This document shows, in pieces, positions 1 to 7,954 of a stretch of 42,717 bases of DNA. The stretch spans positions 1-42,717 of the forward strand of contig CAMCBZ010000023.1 in assembly GCA_945873145.1 (NCBI GenBank), given 5' to 3'. Numbering within the stretch: position 1 is the stretch's first letter; the number at the start of each line of letters is the position of its first letter. A model generated the notes under the pieces. The model was not told the origin of the DNA. It saw nothing but the letters and a program-made list of their open reading frames with translations, and did not search any database. Source of the DNA: an uncultured Prevotella sp. (GTDB lineage Bacteria; Bacteroidota; Bacteroidia; Bacteroidales; Bacteroidaceae). Position numbers and translations under genes: made by a program.

Positions 1-829
1 AAGCGTAGACGCCCTCTCCGTCGACACCCGCAAGCATCGTCTCATGTCCCAATGGTGTGATGGCTCTTACGGGGTGCTGTATCAGAGGTTGCGTAGTAGT
101 CACGACGGCACGATGATTTTGGAGACTGTAGACGCGGATGCCTTGCACCAGTGTGCCTACCCACAGCCACCGGGAGGCTGCGTCGAAATAGAGCGACTGC
201 GCCTCAAGGCCTTCCAGCCCTACCAATGATTTCCATCTCTTCCCAAACTGGACAAGCACTGAGGAGGCGGTAGCGATGAAGAGGCGGCCGTGGTCGTCAG
301 CTGTGATCACGTTGACTTCTTGCGTAGGTCCGGCGGGCGACATGCGTCCATGGTCATAGCAATAAAGACCATTGCGCGTAGCCAGCCACAACCTGTGGTG
401 CCTGTCGATATACAGATCATTGAGCTTGAGATAGCCACTAAACCATTTGCTCAGGCTCACCACATGCTCAAAGCGGTCTAAAGCCGAGCTATACCTATAT
501 ATATTACCCTTGTTGTCGTAGGCATAGAGCGTGTCGCCGTCTTGCCGCAACGAGAAGATGCGGCCAGCGGCATTGCTGTAGACACGGTCACCACTGAGCT
601 GATAGACCTTCATCACGCTGCCGTTGTAGCGGTTGACCCCATTCTTAGTAGCGATCCACACCACACCGTTGCGGTCCTGGAGAATCGAAAACACGCGCAT
701 GTTGTCCAACCCTTCTGCCAGCCCTATGTGGCGGACCTGATAGTCGGGAGCATGCATTGGAGTACTCTGTGCTGCTAAGGCTGTCAGCAGAAGACTCACT
801 AATAATAATAGGTGTCGCAACTGTTTCAT
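1..829 (-). CDS. HTCS-type sensor/regulator, N-terminal part only
   Basis: An open reading frame runs without a stop from an ATG at 829 off the left edge, giving 276 residues. It begins with a signal peptide (KQLRHLLLLVSLLLTALAA), followed by beta-propeller repeats of the two-component regulator type; the first has the typical NGVVWIATKNGVNRYNG pattern and later ones read RLWLATRNGL and WLWVGT. This is how hybrid two-component sensors of Bacteroidota PULs start: a periplasmic sugar-sensing propeller, then Y_Y_Y, histidine kinase, receiver and AraC domains, none of which are in the window. It diverges from the GH5 gene and is probably the activator of that PUL, sensing an oligosaccharide released in the periplasm. 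A propeller-only protein cannot be excluded because the C-terminal part is missing. Confidence 0.85.
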   Translation of the reverse strand, partial: MKQLRHLLLLVSLLLTALAAQSTPMHAPDYQVRHIGLAEGLDNMRVFSILQDRNGVVWIATKNGVNRYNGSVMKVYQLSGDRVYSNAAGRIFSLRQDGDTLYAYDNKGNIYRYSSALDRFEHVVSLSKWFSGYLKLNDLYIDRHHRLWLATRNGLYCYDHGRMSPAGPTQEVNVITADDHGRLFIATASSVLVQFGKRWKSLVGLEGLEAQSLYFDAASRWLWVGTLVQGIRVYSLQNHRAVVTTTQPLIQHPVRAITPLGHETMLAGVDGEGVYA

Positions 830-833
830 GTGG

Positions 834-841
834 CAAATTTA
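834..841 (-). promoter_or_regulatory. -7 element of the HTCS promoter
   Basis: The - strand reads TAAATTTG, matching the Bacteroidota -7 consensus TAnnTTTG, with only four bases between it and the ATG at 829. No clear -33 TTTG is visible. If used, the transcript would start at or next to the start codon. Confidence 0.5.
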
Positions 842-880
842 ATAAATAAGCGTTAATCTTGTACCTTTTTCCTGGTAAAA

Positions 881-899
881 ATGTCAGAAAAGAAACCTT
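881..899 (+). promoter_or_regulatory. Candidate HTCS operator upstream of GH5
   Basis: ATGTCAGnnAnGAAACCTT ends exactly 39 bp before the -7 box at 939. The same motif at the same distance precedes susC at 4611-4629, and TTG follows two bases later in both. It lies in the divergent HTCS/GH5 spacer. The role is inferred from conservation and spacing. Confidence 0.5.
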
Positions 900-938
900 T
901 TTTGGCGGTGCTCTGTATCAGATCTATGAATATCATCG

Positions 939-946
939 TAACTTTG
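939..946 (+). promoter_or_regulatory. -7 element of the GH5 promoter
   Basis: TAACTTTG fits TAnnTTTG and lies about 50 bp before the GH5 ATG. No good -33 box is seen 19-21 bp upstream, as expected for an activator-dependent promoter. Confidence 0.5.
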
Positions 947-995
947 CCAGCGTTATCACAACATCAACTATTCATATCTTTATCAATTCATACCT

Positions 996-2675
996 ATGAC
1001 AAGAAGCAAAGACATACTCTTATTATTGGCCTGCTGGCTGTGCTCAGCATGGCTCGCCATACCCGCGGGAGCCACGACAAAGTCCGAAGAGATGAACATC
1101 GACGCCAAGACTTGGGCTTCGTCGGTCGTGCTCGGCTGGGATCTCGGCAACAGTCTCGAAAGCAAAGGCAACGACGAGACGGCTTGGGGCAACCCGATGA
1201 CGACGCGCGAGATGATCAAGGCCGTGAAGGCACAGGGCTTCAACTGCGTGCGCATCCCCGTGCAGTGGGGCTGCCATCTCACCGACGAGAAGACGATGAC
1301 CATCGACAGCAAGTGGATGAACCGCGTGGAGGAGGTGGTCAACTACTGCTTGGACGAGAAGATGAAAGTCATCATCAACACACACCATGAGGTTTGGTTG
1401 GAGCAGCATCCCTTCTATGCGCAGCAGAAAGAAAACAACGAGAAGCTTGCCGCGCTGTGGCAGCAGATTGCCACACGCTTCAAGGACTATGGTCCGGACC
1501 TGGCTTTTGCCGGTATCAACGAGACGCAGGTCAACTGGCAGGCACCTACCCCGGAGCAGGCCGACGTGGTGAACAGCTACAACCAAACGTTTATCAACAC
1601 CGTGCGCGCCACGGGCGGCAACAATGCCGGGCGCGTGCTCATCGTGCAGACTTACTCCTGCAATCCCGACTACGGCTTTCAGTATTTCGTCATCCCCAAC
1701 GATCCGGCCAAAGACCGCCTGTGCGTTGAGTTTCACTACTACAATCCCTATAACTATTGTGGCGGAAAGGAGGGCAGCTACTACTATTGGGGACAGGCTT
1801 TCAAAGACAAAGGCAAGATTTCACCCGACGACGAGAGCCAGCTGACAAAGACCTTCGACAAGGCCAAGACATTGTGGGCTGACAAAGGTCTTGGCGTGAT
1901 CATCGGCGAGTTGGGCGTCTCTACTCACTTCACCAGCGACGACCGCGCTACCCAACTCGACAATGAGAAATACTATCTCCAGCAGGTTGTCAAGGAGGCT
2001 CGCAGCCGTGGCTTTGCGCCCATCGCCTGGGACAACAACACGTTTGGCAACGGCAGTGAGATGTACGGCATCTTCAACCGTAATAATAATATGAGTGTCG
2101 ACGCGCCTTGGCTGTTGCAGGGCCTGCAGCTCGGAGCCGGACTGGAGCCCTATAAGGAAACGGCCGAGAATGGTGTCTTTTGGGAAGGCGACGCACTGCT
2201 CAACTGGGGCGAGGGCCTGCAACTGAAGATACCTGCTAACAAGTTCAACAGCTTCACGGCCAAGGGACGCCTGATGCTGACCATCGAGCAGGTGCCTTCT
2301 GCCGACTATGAGCAGTTGCAGCTGATGTATGGCGACTGGAGCGGTAAGGTCAACTTCAAAATCGACGGCAAGGCCTATAAGGGCAGCTACGATCCCAAGG
2401 CCGCTCAGGGCACCAATGACAGAACCTATTCACTGAGTCTGAGCTTCGATGCTGCCACGCTGGCAAAGCTACAGACCAATGGGCTCGTCATGCAGGGCTA
2501 CGGTGTAAGGCTGAAGAATGTGATCATCATGCCACAGGGCATGACCACCGCCATCTTCAATCTGACCATGACCGACAATGGTCAGCAGAGGTGCTACGAC
2601 CTTACCGGCAGAATCGTTCCCGACAGCTTTCGTGGTCTGATCATCAAGGACCGTCAGCTCTGTCTCGCAAGATAA
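996..2675 (+). CDS. Secreted GH5 endo-glucanase / xyloglucanase-like enzyme
   Basis: 559 residues. A signal peptide covers about residues 1-26 (AIPAGA end). A GH5 (cellulase, PF00150) barrel spans about 35-375: GWDLGNSL at 47-54, GFNCVRIPVQW at 81-91, NTHHEVW at 128-134, acid/base Glu176 in GINETQ and nucleophile Glu305 in IIGELGVS. The layout resembles subfamily GH5_4, whose members cleave beta-1,4-glucan, mixed-linkage glucan or xyloglucan; the usual NEP is NET here. Residues about 392-513 form a beta-sandwich-like module that starts VFWEGDALLNW and resembles the C-terminus of the binding lipoprotein at 9789. The last about 28 residues (YDLTGR, RGLIIK) look like a C-terminal sorting tail. 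It diverges from the HTCS and has its own promoter and terminator. The exact substrate is inferred from the GH31 partner. Confidence 0.9.
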   Translation: MTRSKDILLLLACWLCSAWLAIPAGATTKSEEMNIDAKTWASSVVLGWDLGNSLESKGNDETAWGNPMTTREMIKAVKAQGFNCVRIPVQWGCHLTDEKTMTIDSKWMNRVEEVVNYCLDEKMKVIINTHHEVWLEQHPFYAQQKENNEKLAALWQQIATRFKDYGPDLAFAGINETQVNWQAPTPEQADVVNSYNQTFINTVRATGGNNAGRVLIVQTYSCNPDYGFQYFVIPNDPAKDRLCVEFHYYNPYNYCGGKEGSYYYWGQAFKDKGKISPDDESQLTKTFDKAKTLWADKGLGVIIGELGVSTHFTSDDRATQLDNEKYYLQQVVKEARSRGFAPIAWDNNTFGNGSEMYGIFNRNNNMSVDAPWLLQGLQLGAGLEPYKETAENGVFWEGDALLNWGEGLQLKIPANKFNSFTAKGRLMLTIEQVPSADYEQLQLMYGDWSGKVNFKIDGKAYKGSYDPKAAQGTNDRTYSLSLSFDAATLAKLQTNGLVMQGYGVRLKNVIIMPQGMTTAIFNLTMTDNGQQRCYDLTGRIVPDSFRGLIIKDRQLCLAR

Positions 2676-2783
2676 GATTGCTTCGTTCAACAACTGATAC
2701 ATATTACAGGCTTCATTTGTTTTCAGGACAACCATCATCCCTCCTGCTCGCGCCATAGAGTCAGGAGGGATGTTTGCGTCATA
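2576..2783 (+). repeat. 208-bp direct repeat, copy A (GH5 tail plus terminator)
   Basis: Covers the last 33 codons of GH5, its stop and its terminator. It aligns without net length change to 3977-4184 (offset 1401 bp, by eye about 85% identical). Together the copies enclose the Abi gene. Confidence 0.85.
2736..2776 (+). terminator. Terminator of GH5
   Basis: Perfect 11-bp stem: CATCCCTCCTG at 2736-2746 pairs with CAGGAGGGATG at 2762-2772, followed by a short T-run (TTTG). It lies about 60 bp after the GH5 stop. Confidence 0.65.
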
Positions 2784-2942
2784 GCGAATATATATCGCAC
2801 TAACTGTCAGCTAAACTCTCTTGGATGTTGATACGCTCTCTTCTCATCCTATATTCCCCAAAGAAAGATGTAGCAGACCACTTCTATCTATCTAAATAGG
2901 AGTCCTTTGCGTAATTGCTGTATAGATGATTACCTAAAATCG

Positions 2943-3863
2943 CTAATTCTGCCAAAGCGGTTCTTGTTCCCAATTAGATGGGAATCCCATGGCTCGAATG
3001 TCTATATTAGGAAACTGTGCAAGTAAATCAAGAAGATTCTTCTTCATATGATTATTTTGCGAAATAAGATCAATGAAATACTTAATGATACATAGATTAA
3101 AGTATATCCTTAAAGAATCTGTAGGCAGTGTAATCCATGGACGTAACATTGTGTTTGGTATCATTGCCCTAATGGTATTTCGTTTGTTCCATACACGTGC
3201 ATGATGACAACATGCATTTCGAGTGAGCGTTATGATGGTGAGCCACGATTCAAAAGGCTTAATCTGTAGATCAAAATATTGGGAGATACGTTTCTTTATT
3301 CTTTTGTTCTTTAAATTGGCATATATCCCCGTAATCACACCAAAAGGCAATATTTCTGCTAACATCCAAGCTGGCGGATATGAATCTGAATAGGTGAGAT
3401 AGAAATGCTGTATAAAGTCTTCTCTTGAACGCCTTAGCTCTGTATCAATAATAGACATCATATTCTGATACTTAATGGGATTTGAATAGTTCCCAACATC
3501 AGTCATCCAAAAAGGATCAGGTATAGAGGAACTTGCAATGTCCACAATAGTACTGCGCACCGCAATCTCTATCTTTTCAATCTCATTGAACATAAGTAGG
3601 CGTAGTTTCTTATCGAAACGATATATACTTAAAACTTGGGAAAAAGATGAGCCAGGCTTGAACTGGTGCAGTTTTTTGGGAGCCTCAAGTAAAGGATACA
3701 TATAAGCTGACAGCCGATAATAACCTATATTTTTCAGATACTTCTCTGCTTTAAGCTTATCTGAAATGGTTAGCCTCCTTGAAATGAGCAAATCAACTAA
3801 GTCATGGGGACTACTATAATGTTTGTTGAAAGGCCTTGTCATATTAAAAAACGACCCGCTCAT
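2943..3863 (-). CDS. Abi_2 family (AbiD/AbiF-like) abortive-infection protein
   Basis: 306 residues from the ATG at 3863; an ATG at 3842 is also possible. A TTG at 3905 keeps the frame open but overlaps the -7 box, so it is not the start. Family signatures are IGYYRLSAYMYPLLE near the N-terminus, RFDKKLRLLMFNEIEKIEI in the middle, PPAWMLAEILPFGVITGIY, and near the C-terminus TRNACCHHARVWNKRN, which holds the HEPN-type R-x4-H ribonuclease motif. Abi_2 proteins are phage-defence or toxin-like proteins thought to cleave RNA and stop growth on infection. No antitoxin gene is next to it. The gene is visibly AT-richer than the flanking PUL genes and sits between two copies of the GH5 3' end, which points to lateral acquisition. 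A complete fold with intact motifs suggests it is functional. Confidence 0.88.
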   Translation of the reverse strand: MSGSFFNMTRPFNKHYSSPHDLVDLLISRRLTISDKLKAEKYLKNIGYYRLSAYMYPLLEAPKKLHQFKPGSSFSQVLSIYRFDKKLRLLMFNEIEKIEIAVRSTIVDIASSSIPDPFWMTDVGNYSNPIKYQNMMSIIDTELRRSREDFIQHFYLTYSDSYPPAWMLAEILPFGVITGIYANLKNKRIKKRISQYFDLQIKPFESWLTIITLTRNACCHHARVWNKRNTIRAMIPNTMLRPWITLPTDSLRIYFNLCIIKYFIDLISQNNHMKKNLLDLLAQFPNIDIRAMGFPSNWEQEPLWQN

Positions 3864-3902
3864 TTGAGCATCGTTGAGAGGCTTGGCGGGTTCTAGTGAT
3901 TG

Positions 3903-3934
3903 CAAAGATAAGAAATATATTATGAATTAGCAAA
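3903..3934 (-). promoter_or_regulatory. Promoter of the Abi_2 gene
   Basis: On the - strand TTTG (3931-3934), then 20 bp, then TATCTTTG (3903-3910): a full Bacteroidota -33/-7 pair. It overlaps the in-frame TTG at 3905 and so supports a start at 3863 or 3842. Confidence 0.7.
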
Positions 3935-3976
3935 TTATTGGCTGACTTTTATTTATTCTTGTGCTTTTTTCTTTGT

Positions 3977-4184
3977 CAATTGTCAGCAGAGGTGCTACGA
4001 CCTCACCGGCAGAGTCGTCCCCGACAGTTTTCGTGGTCTGGTCATCAGAAACCGTCAGCTCTGTCTCGCAAGATGATATTGCATTGTTCTATAATTGATA
4101 ACTATAATAGGCTTCATTGCTTTTAGGATAACCGCTCATCCCTCCTGCTCACACCATAGAGCCTGGAGGGATGTTTGCGTCATA
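3977..4184 (+). pseudogene. Relic 3' end of a second GH5-like gene (repeat copy B)
   Basis: From about 3979 the + strand still encodes QQRCYDLTGRVVPDSF and ends RQLCLAR-stop at 4075, in the frame of the GH5 C-terminus, followed by the same type of terminator hairpin (4137-4145 with 4165-4173). Differences from copy A in the coding part are synonymous or conservative (I to V, K to R, D to N), so it looks like the tail of a former GH5 paralogue rather than a fresh duplication. Everything upstream of it has been lost or replaced by the Abi gene. Confidence 0.7.
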
Positions 4185-4307
4185 TAAAGAAAGAAAAAGA
4201 ATAGTGGTAGAAGAACTTAAGAAAGAACTGAGCGAAAGTTACGAGAAACGTACCGGCAAGAAACCTACCTATTTCTTTGAGCTAAAAAGGCGTTACATAT
4301 CTTTTAA

Positions 4308-4365
4308 GTTGGCAACCGATAACAGCCTATATTTTCAGTTGCTTCTCCGCTTTAAGCTTATATAC
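4308..4365 (-). pseudogene. Decayed fragment of an Abi_2 gene
   Basis: The + strand here closely matches 3709-3766, the part of the intact Abi_2 gene that encodes KLKAEKYLKNIGYYRLS. The shared core includes CTTTAAGCTTAT and CCTATATTTT. One A is missing from the A-run, which breaks the frame, and nothing recognisable of the rest of the gene remains. It marks a second, degraded Abi copy just outside repeat copy B. Confidence 0.6.
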
Positions 4366-4375
4366 TTAACCTGCA

Positions 4376-4497
4376 TTATTCACGAACATTAACTTTACTC
4401 TATTTAAACATTAAATTATCAAGAATTGACCACGAATTATTCATAAATTAATATTTTTGAGAAATTCGTGGCTAATTCGTGGATATTCGTGTGAATG
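4376..4497. repeat. AT-rich palindromic dispersed repeat, copy 1
   Basis: CCACGAATT at 4430-4438 pairs with AATTCGTGG at about 4463-4471, and the second arm repeats as AATTCGTGGATATTCGTG. Related elements lie at 10914-10971 and 11787-11833. Apart from this repeat, the Abi fragment and the susC promoter, 4185-4725 holds no gene I can support; the + strand frame at 4171-4392 is judged spurious. Confidence 0.55.
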
Positions 4498-4610
4498 ATA
4501 ATCTCCATGAACAATGTAGGTTAAGAATCTGTCTTTATCTTCCCAACCCAAGATAAAACCATTTCTTTGTTCCTTATGTTACTATGTCTTTTGTTCAGTA
4601 CCTATCGCTT

Positions 4611-4629
4611 ATGTCAGCTACGAAACCTT
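4611..4629 (+). promoter_or_regulatory. Candidate HTCS operator upstream of susC
   Basis: ATGTCAGnnAnGAAACCTT, followed by TTG two bases later, exactly 39 bp before the -7 box at 4669. This is the same arrangement as upstream of GH5 (881-899). A second GTCAG follows at about 4634. Confidence 0.5.
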
Positions 4630-4668
4630 CATTGTCAGTATTCTAACCTCTGTAAGACATATAAAACC

Positions 4669-4676
4669 TAACTTTG
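4669..4676 (+). promoter_or_regulatory. -7 element of the susC operon promoter
   Basis: TAACTTTG, identical to the GH5 -7 box, gives a leader of about 45 nt before the ATG at 4726. No -33 box is seen at the usual distance. Confidence 0.55.
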
Positions 4677-4725
4677 CAACCAGTTTAATAACACCGAAAT
4701 AAATAAAAACCTAAGTATACAGACA

Positions 4726-7700
4726 ATGAAGAAAAGTAATCGGAATCTTCTGTGCATGACCAGCGTCTGCGCCGCTCTTCTTGCTCTCAACGTCCAGTCT
4801 GCTTTCAGTGCTGAGACTCCGGGAGTGAGCACCACGCAACAGAGCCATGCAATCCAGGGTACCGTCACCGACGGCAATGAACCCATCATCGGCGCCAGCG
4901 TGATGGTGAAAGGTAAAAACCAGGGTGCTGTCACCGACATGGACGGCCACTTCACCCTCGACGTAGCGCCCGGCACGGAGCTCGTCATCTCTTATCTTGG
5001 TTATCAGCCCAAGACCGTGAAGGCCTCAGCAGGCATGAAGGTCACCCTCAGCGAAGACAGCAAGAACCTCAAGGAGGTCGTCGTCACCGCGCTCGGCATC
5101 AAGCGCGACCGCAAGGCACTGGGCTACGGCCTCAGCGAGATCAAGGGCGACGAACTCACCAAAGCCAAGGAGACCAATGTCATCAATTCGCTCGCTGGTA
5201 AGGTCGCCGGCCTCGTGGTGCAGAACACAGCCGGTGGTGCCAGTGGTTCCACACGTGTGTTGCTCCGTGGTAACACCGAGATGACGGGCAACAACCAGCC
5301 GCTCTATGTCGTCGACGGCGTGCCTTTGGACAATACCAACTTCGGCAGTGCCGGACAGGCTGGCGGTTACGATCTCGGCGACGGCATCTCAGCTATCAAC
5401 CCCGACGACATCGAGACGATGACTGTCCTTAAGGGTCCTGCTGCCTCCGCGCTCTACGGCAGCCGCGCCTCACATGGCGTGATCCTCATCACCACGAAGA
5501 AAGCCGCCAAGGACAAGGTCAGCGTGGAATACAACGGTAGCATCACCATGGACAAGCAGTTGGCCAAATGGGACAACATCCAGCAGGTCTATGGTATGGG
5601 CAACGGCGGACAGTATCTCGAAACGACCACTTCCGGTACCAACATGAGTTGGGGACCGAAGGCCGACGACTACCTCGTGAAGTACTTCGACGGACAGCAG
5701 CGTCCTTTCCAGATCTGGCCCAACAACACCTCGAACTTCTTCCGCACGGGTCTCACCGCACAAAACACCGCCGTGCTCTCCGTCAGTTCGGGTAAGACAG
5801 GCGTACGCTTCTCCATGACCGACATGCGCAACAAGGACATCCTGCCCAACACCCACATGAGCCGCGACAACTTCAACCTGCGTGCCACCACATCGGCCGG
5901 ACCCGTAGACTTTGACTTCACCGCCAACTACACACGCGAGAATGTGAAGAACCGTCCCGCACTCGGCGACTCGCAGAGCAATGTCGGCAAGAACCTGATG
6001 ACGCTCGCCTCCACCTACAACCAGGCGTGGCTGCGCACCTATCAGAACGCTGACGGCACCTATGCCAACTGGAACGGACTCGACCAATACAATAAGAACC
6101 CGTACTGGGATCTTTACAAAAACAAGAATACTTCCGCCAAGGATGTCTTCCGCTTCACCGGCAAGGCTATCTGGAACATTGCCGAGGGACTGAAACTCCA
6201 GGGCACCGTGGGTACAGACATCAACAACATGACCTTCGACGACTTTGTGGCAAAGACCACGCCGGGCCAGGCCGCCGGTTCACTGACTAACCAGGTGTTC
6301 CACAACCGCACGCTCAACGCCGAGCTCCTCATGCTCTACAACCACAGCTGGGGCGACTTTGACCTCAACGCCACGTTTGGCGGTAACATCTTCAAGGTCG
6401 ACAACAAGACCTACACGATGAAGGGCCTCAACCAGCAGATGATGAATCTGGAGACGATCATGAACTACTCCGAGCAGCACGTACAGCAAGACACTTATAA
6501 GAAGCAGATCAACTCGCTCTACGGCAGCGCCTCACTGGGCTATAAGCATACCTATTATCTTGAAGGCACGCTGCGTGGCGACAAGAGTTCTACCCTGCCT
6601 CTCGACCATAACACCTACGTCTATCCTTCCGTATCGGGCAGCATGGTGTTCTCGGAATTCATCAAGAACAAGCGCATCATCAGCTTTGGTAAGGTGCGCG
6701 CCTCTTGGGCAAAGGTAGGTAGCGACACCGATCCTTATCAGCTCGCGCTGAACTACGCGACAGCAAAATACAGCTATCCGGGCTTTACCATCGGCATGAT
6801 CAACAACTATACCCAGCCCAACAAGGACCTCAAGCCTACGATGACCAGCTCCTATGAGCTCGGTCTGGAGATGAAGTTCTTCAACTATCGCATGGGACTC
6901 GACGTCACTTACTACAATCAGAACTCGCGCGACCAGATCATCCGGCTGGCCTCCTCTTCCACCAGCGGCTATGCCAACCGACTCATCAATGCCGGTGAGA
7001 TTCAGAACCGGGGCGTGGAGATTGCCCTCAACGGACGTGCCCTGCAACTCAAGGACTTCGCCTGGGACTTGGGCGTGAACTTCTCCAAGAATAATAATAA
7101 GGTGAAGAAGCTCGTCGACGGCATGGACTATTTCGAACTTGAGAAGGCCACCTGGTGCGGCGTGAGCGTCGGCGCTGAGGTGGGTCAGAACTATGGTTCC
7201 ATCGTCGGCAAGGACTTCAAGCGCAATGCCGACGGGCAGGTCATCATCAACTCTGAGACCGGTATGCCGATCGTCGACGACAAGACTCACGTGCTCGGCA
7301 ATGCTTCTTGGGACTGGACAGGCGGCTGGTACACCACCTTCACCTACAAGAACTTCCGTCTCTCGGCTTCCTTCGACGTGAAGGTTGGCGCTGATCTCTT
7401 CTCCATGTCCATGCGCTCGGCCTACCAGACCGGTAAGGCCAAAGAGACACTCGCCGGACGCGAGGAGTGGTATCAGTCTGAAGAAGCACGCCTCGCTGCC
7501 GGAAAGACGATCGCTGAATGGCGCGCCGAGGGCAATGCCCGCGGCTATGTTGTCCCAGGCGTCATCGAGCAGGCCGACGGTAGCTTCAAGGCTAACGACA
7601 TTCCCGTCAATCCCGAGGCTTACTGGAAGAGTGCCGCCGACAACGCTCCTTCGATGTTTATCTATGACAACTCCTATGTCAAGTGCCGTGAGATCACCTT

Positions 7701-7905
7701 CGGCTACACCTTCCCCGAGAAGATGCTGGGCAGCTTTGTCAAAGGACTTACCGTCAGTTTCGTGGCCCGCAACCCATTCATCGTGTGGAAGAACATCCCC
7801 AACATCGACCCGGACTCCGGCTACAACACCTCTGGACTCGGACTGGAGTATGGCTCGCTGCCTTCCCGCCGCAGCTATGGTCTCAATGTCAACGTGAAGT
7901 TCTAA
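4726..7905 (+). CDS. SusC/RagA family TonB-dependent outer-membrane transporter (PUL 1)
   Basis: 1059 residues, usual SusC length. A signal peptide covers about 1-28 (SAFSA end). A carboxypeptidase-regulatory-like domain follows at about 42-118 (IQGTVTDGNEPIIGASV, VTDMDGHFTL), then the TonB-box region KEVVVTALGIKRD. The plug at about 125-245 carries QPLYVVDGVP and GPAASALYGSRASHGVI, followed by the 22-strand barrel and a terminal NVNVKF with C-terminal Phe. It imports oligosaccharides released at the cell surface, powered by TonB, with the SusD protein as lid. It is the first gene of a three-gene unit (susC, susD, binding lipoprotein) with 49 bp to the next start. The ALGIKRD variant typically pairs with SusD-like_2 partners, which fits the next gene. 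Confidence 0.95.
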   Translation: MKKSNRNLLCMTSVCAALLALNVQSAFSAETPGVSTTQQSHAIQGTVTDGNEPIIGASVMVKGKNQGAVTDMDGHFTLDVAPGTELVISYLGYQPKTVKASAGMKVTLSEDSKNLKEVVVTALGIKRDRKALGYGLSEIKGDELTKAKETNVINSLAGKVAGLVVQNTAGGASGSTRVLLRGNTEMTGNNQPLYVVDGVPLDNTNFGSAGQAGGYDLGDGISAINPDDIETMTVLKGPAASALYGSRASHGVILITTKKAAKDKVSVEYNGSITMDKQLAKWDNIQQVYGMGNGGQYLETTTSGTNMSWGPKADDYLVKYFDGQQRPFQIWPNNTSNFFRTGLTAQNTAVLSVSSGKTGVRFSMTDMRNKDILPNTHMSRDNFNLRATTSAGPVDFDFTANYTRENVKNRPALGDSQSNVGKNLMTLASTYNQAWLRTYQNADGTYANWNGLDQYNKNPYWDLYKNKNTSAKDVFRFTGKAIWNIAEGLKLQGTVGTDINNMTFDDFVAKTTPGQAAGSLTNQVFHNRTLNAELLMLYNHSWGDFDLNATFGGNIFKVDNKTYTMKGLNQQMMNLETIMNYSEQHVQQDTYKKQINSLYGSASLGYKHTYYLEGTLRGDKSSTLPLDHNTYVYPSVSGSMVFSEFIKNKRIISFGKVRASWAKVGSDTDPYQLALNYATAKYSYPGFTIGMINNYTQPNKDLKPTMTSSYELGLEMKFFNYRMGLDVTYYNQNSRDQIIRLASSSTSGYANRLINAGEIQNRGVEIALNGRALQLKDFAWDLGVNFSKNNNKVKKLVDGMDYFELEKATWCGVSVGAEVGQNYGSIVGKDFKRNADGQVIINSETGMPIVDDKTHVLGNASWDWTGGWYTTFTYKNFRLSASFDVKVGADLFSMSMRSAYQTGKAKETLAGREEWYQSEEARLAAGKTIAEWRAEGNARGYVVPGVIEQADGSFKANDIPVNPEAYWKSAADNAPSMFIYDNSYVKCREITFGYTFPEKMLGSFVKGLTVSFVARNPFIVWKNIPNIDPDSGYNTSGLGLEYGSLPSRRSYGLNVNVKF

Positions 7906-7954
7906 ACAACGAATGGCAGCCACAAAGGCTCCATCCCTAAAATATCAAGCAATC

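Noticed and set aside
881..1390. 169-codon + strand frame overlapping the GH5 start
   Set aside because: Out of frame with GH5, Arg/Gly/Asp-rich shadow composition.
3864..3905. TTG start at 3905 for the Abi_2 gene
   Set aside because: The -7 box TATCTTTG at 3903-3910 overlaps it, so the transcript begins downstream; ATG 3863 or 3842 fits.
3938..4126. 62-codon + strand frame over the relic GH5 tail
   Set aside because: It reads the relic in a different frame from the conserved QQRCYDLTGR reading; a shadow.
4171..4392. 73-codon + strand frame starting in repeat copy B
   Set aside because: Its second half is the antisense of the decayed Abi_2 fragment and its start lies in the GH5 terminator hairpin. 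The first half (VVEELKKELSESYEKRTGKK) looks coding-like but has no promoter and no family I recognise.
6532..7923. 463-codon antisense frame within susC
   Set aside because: A mirror of the biased codon use of susC; no start signals or recognisable domains.
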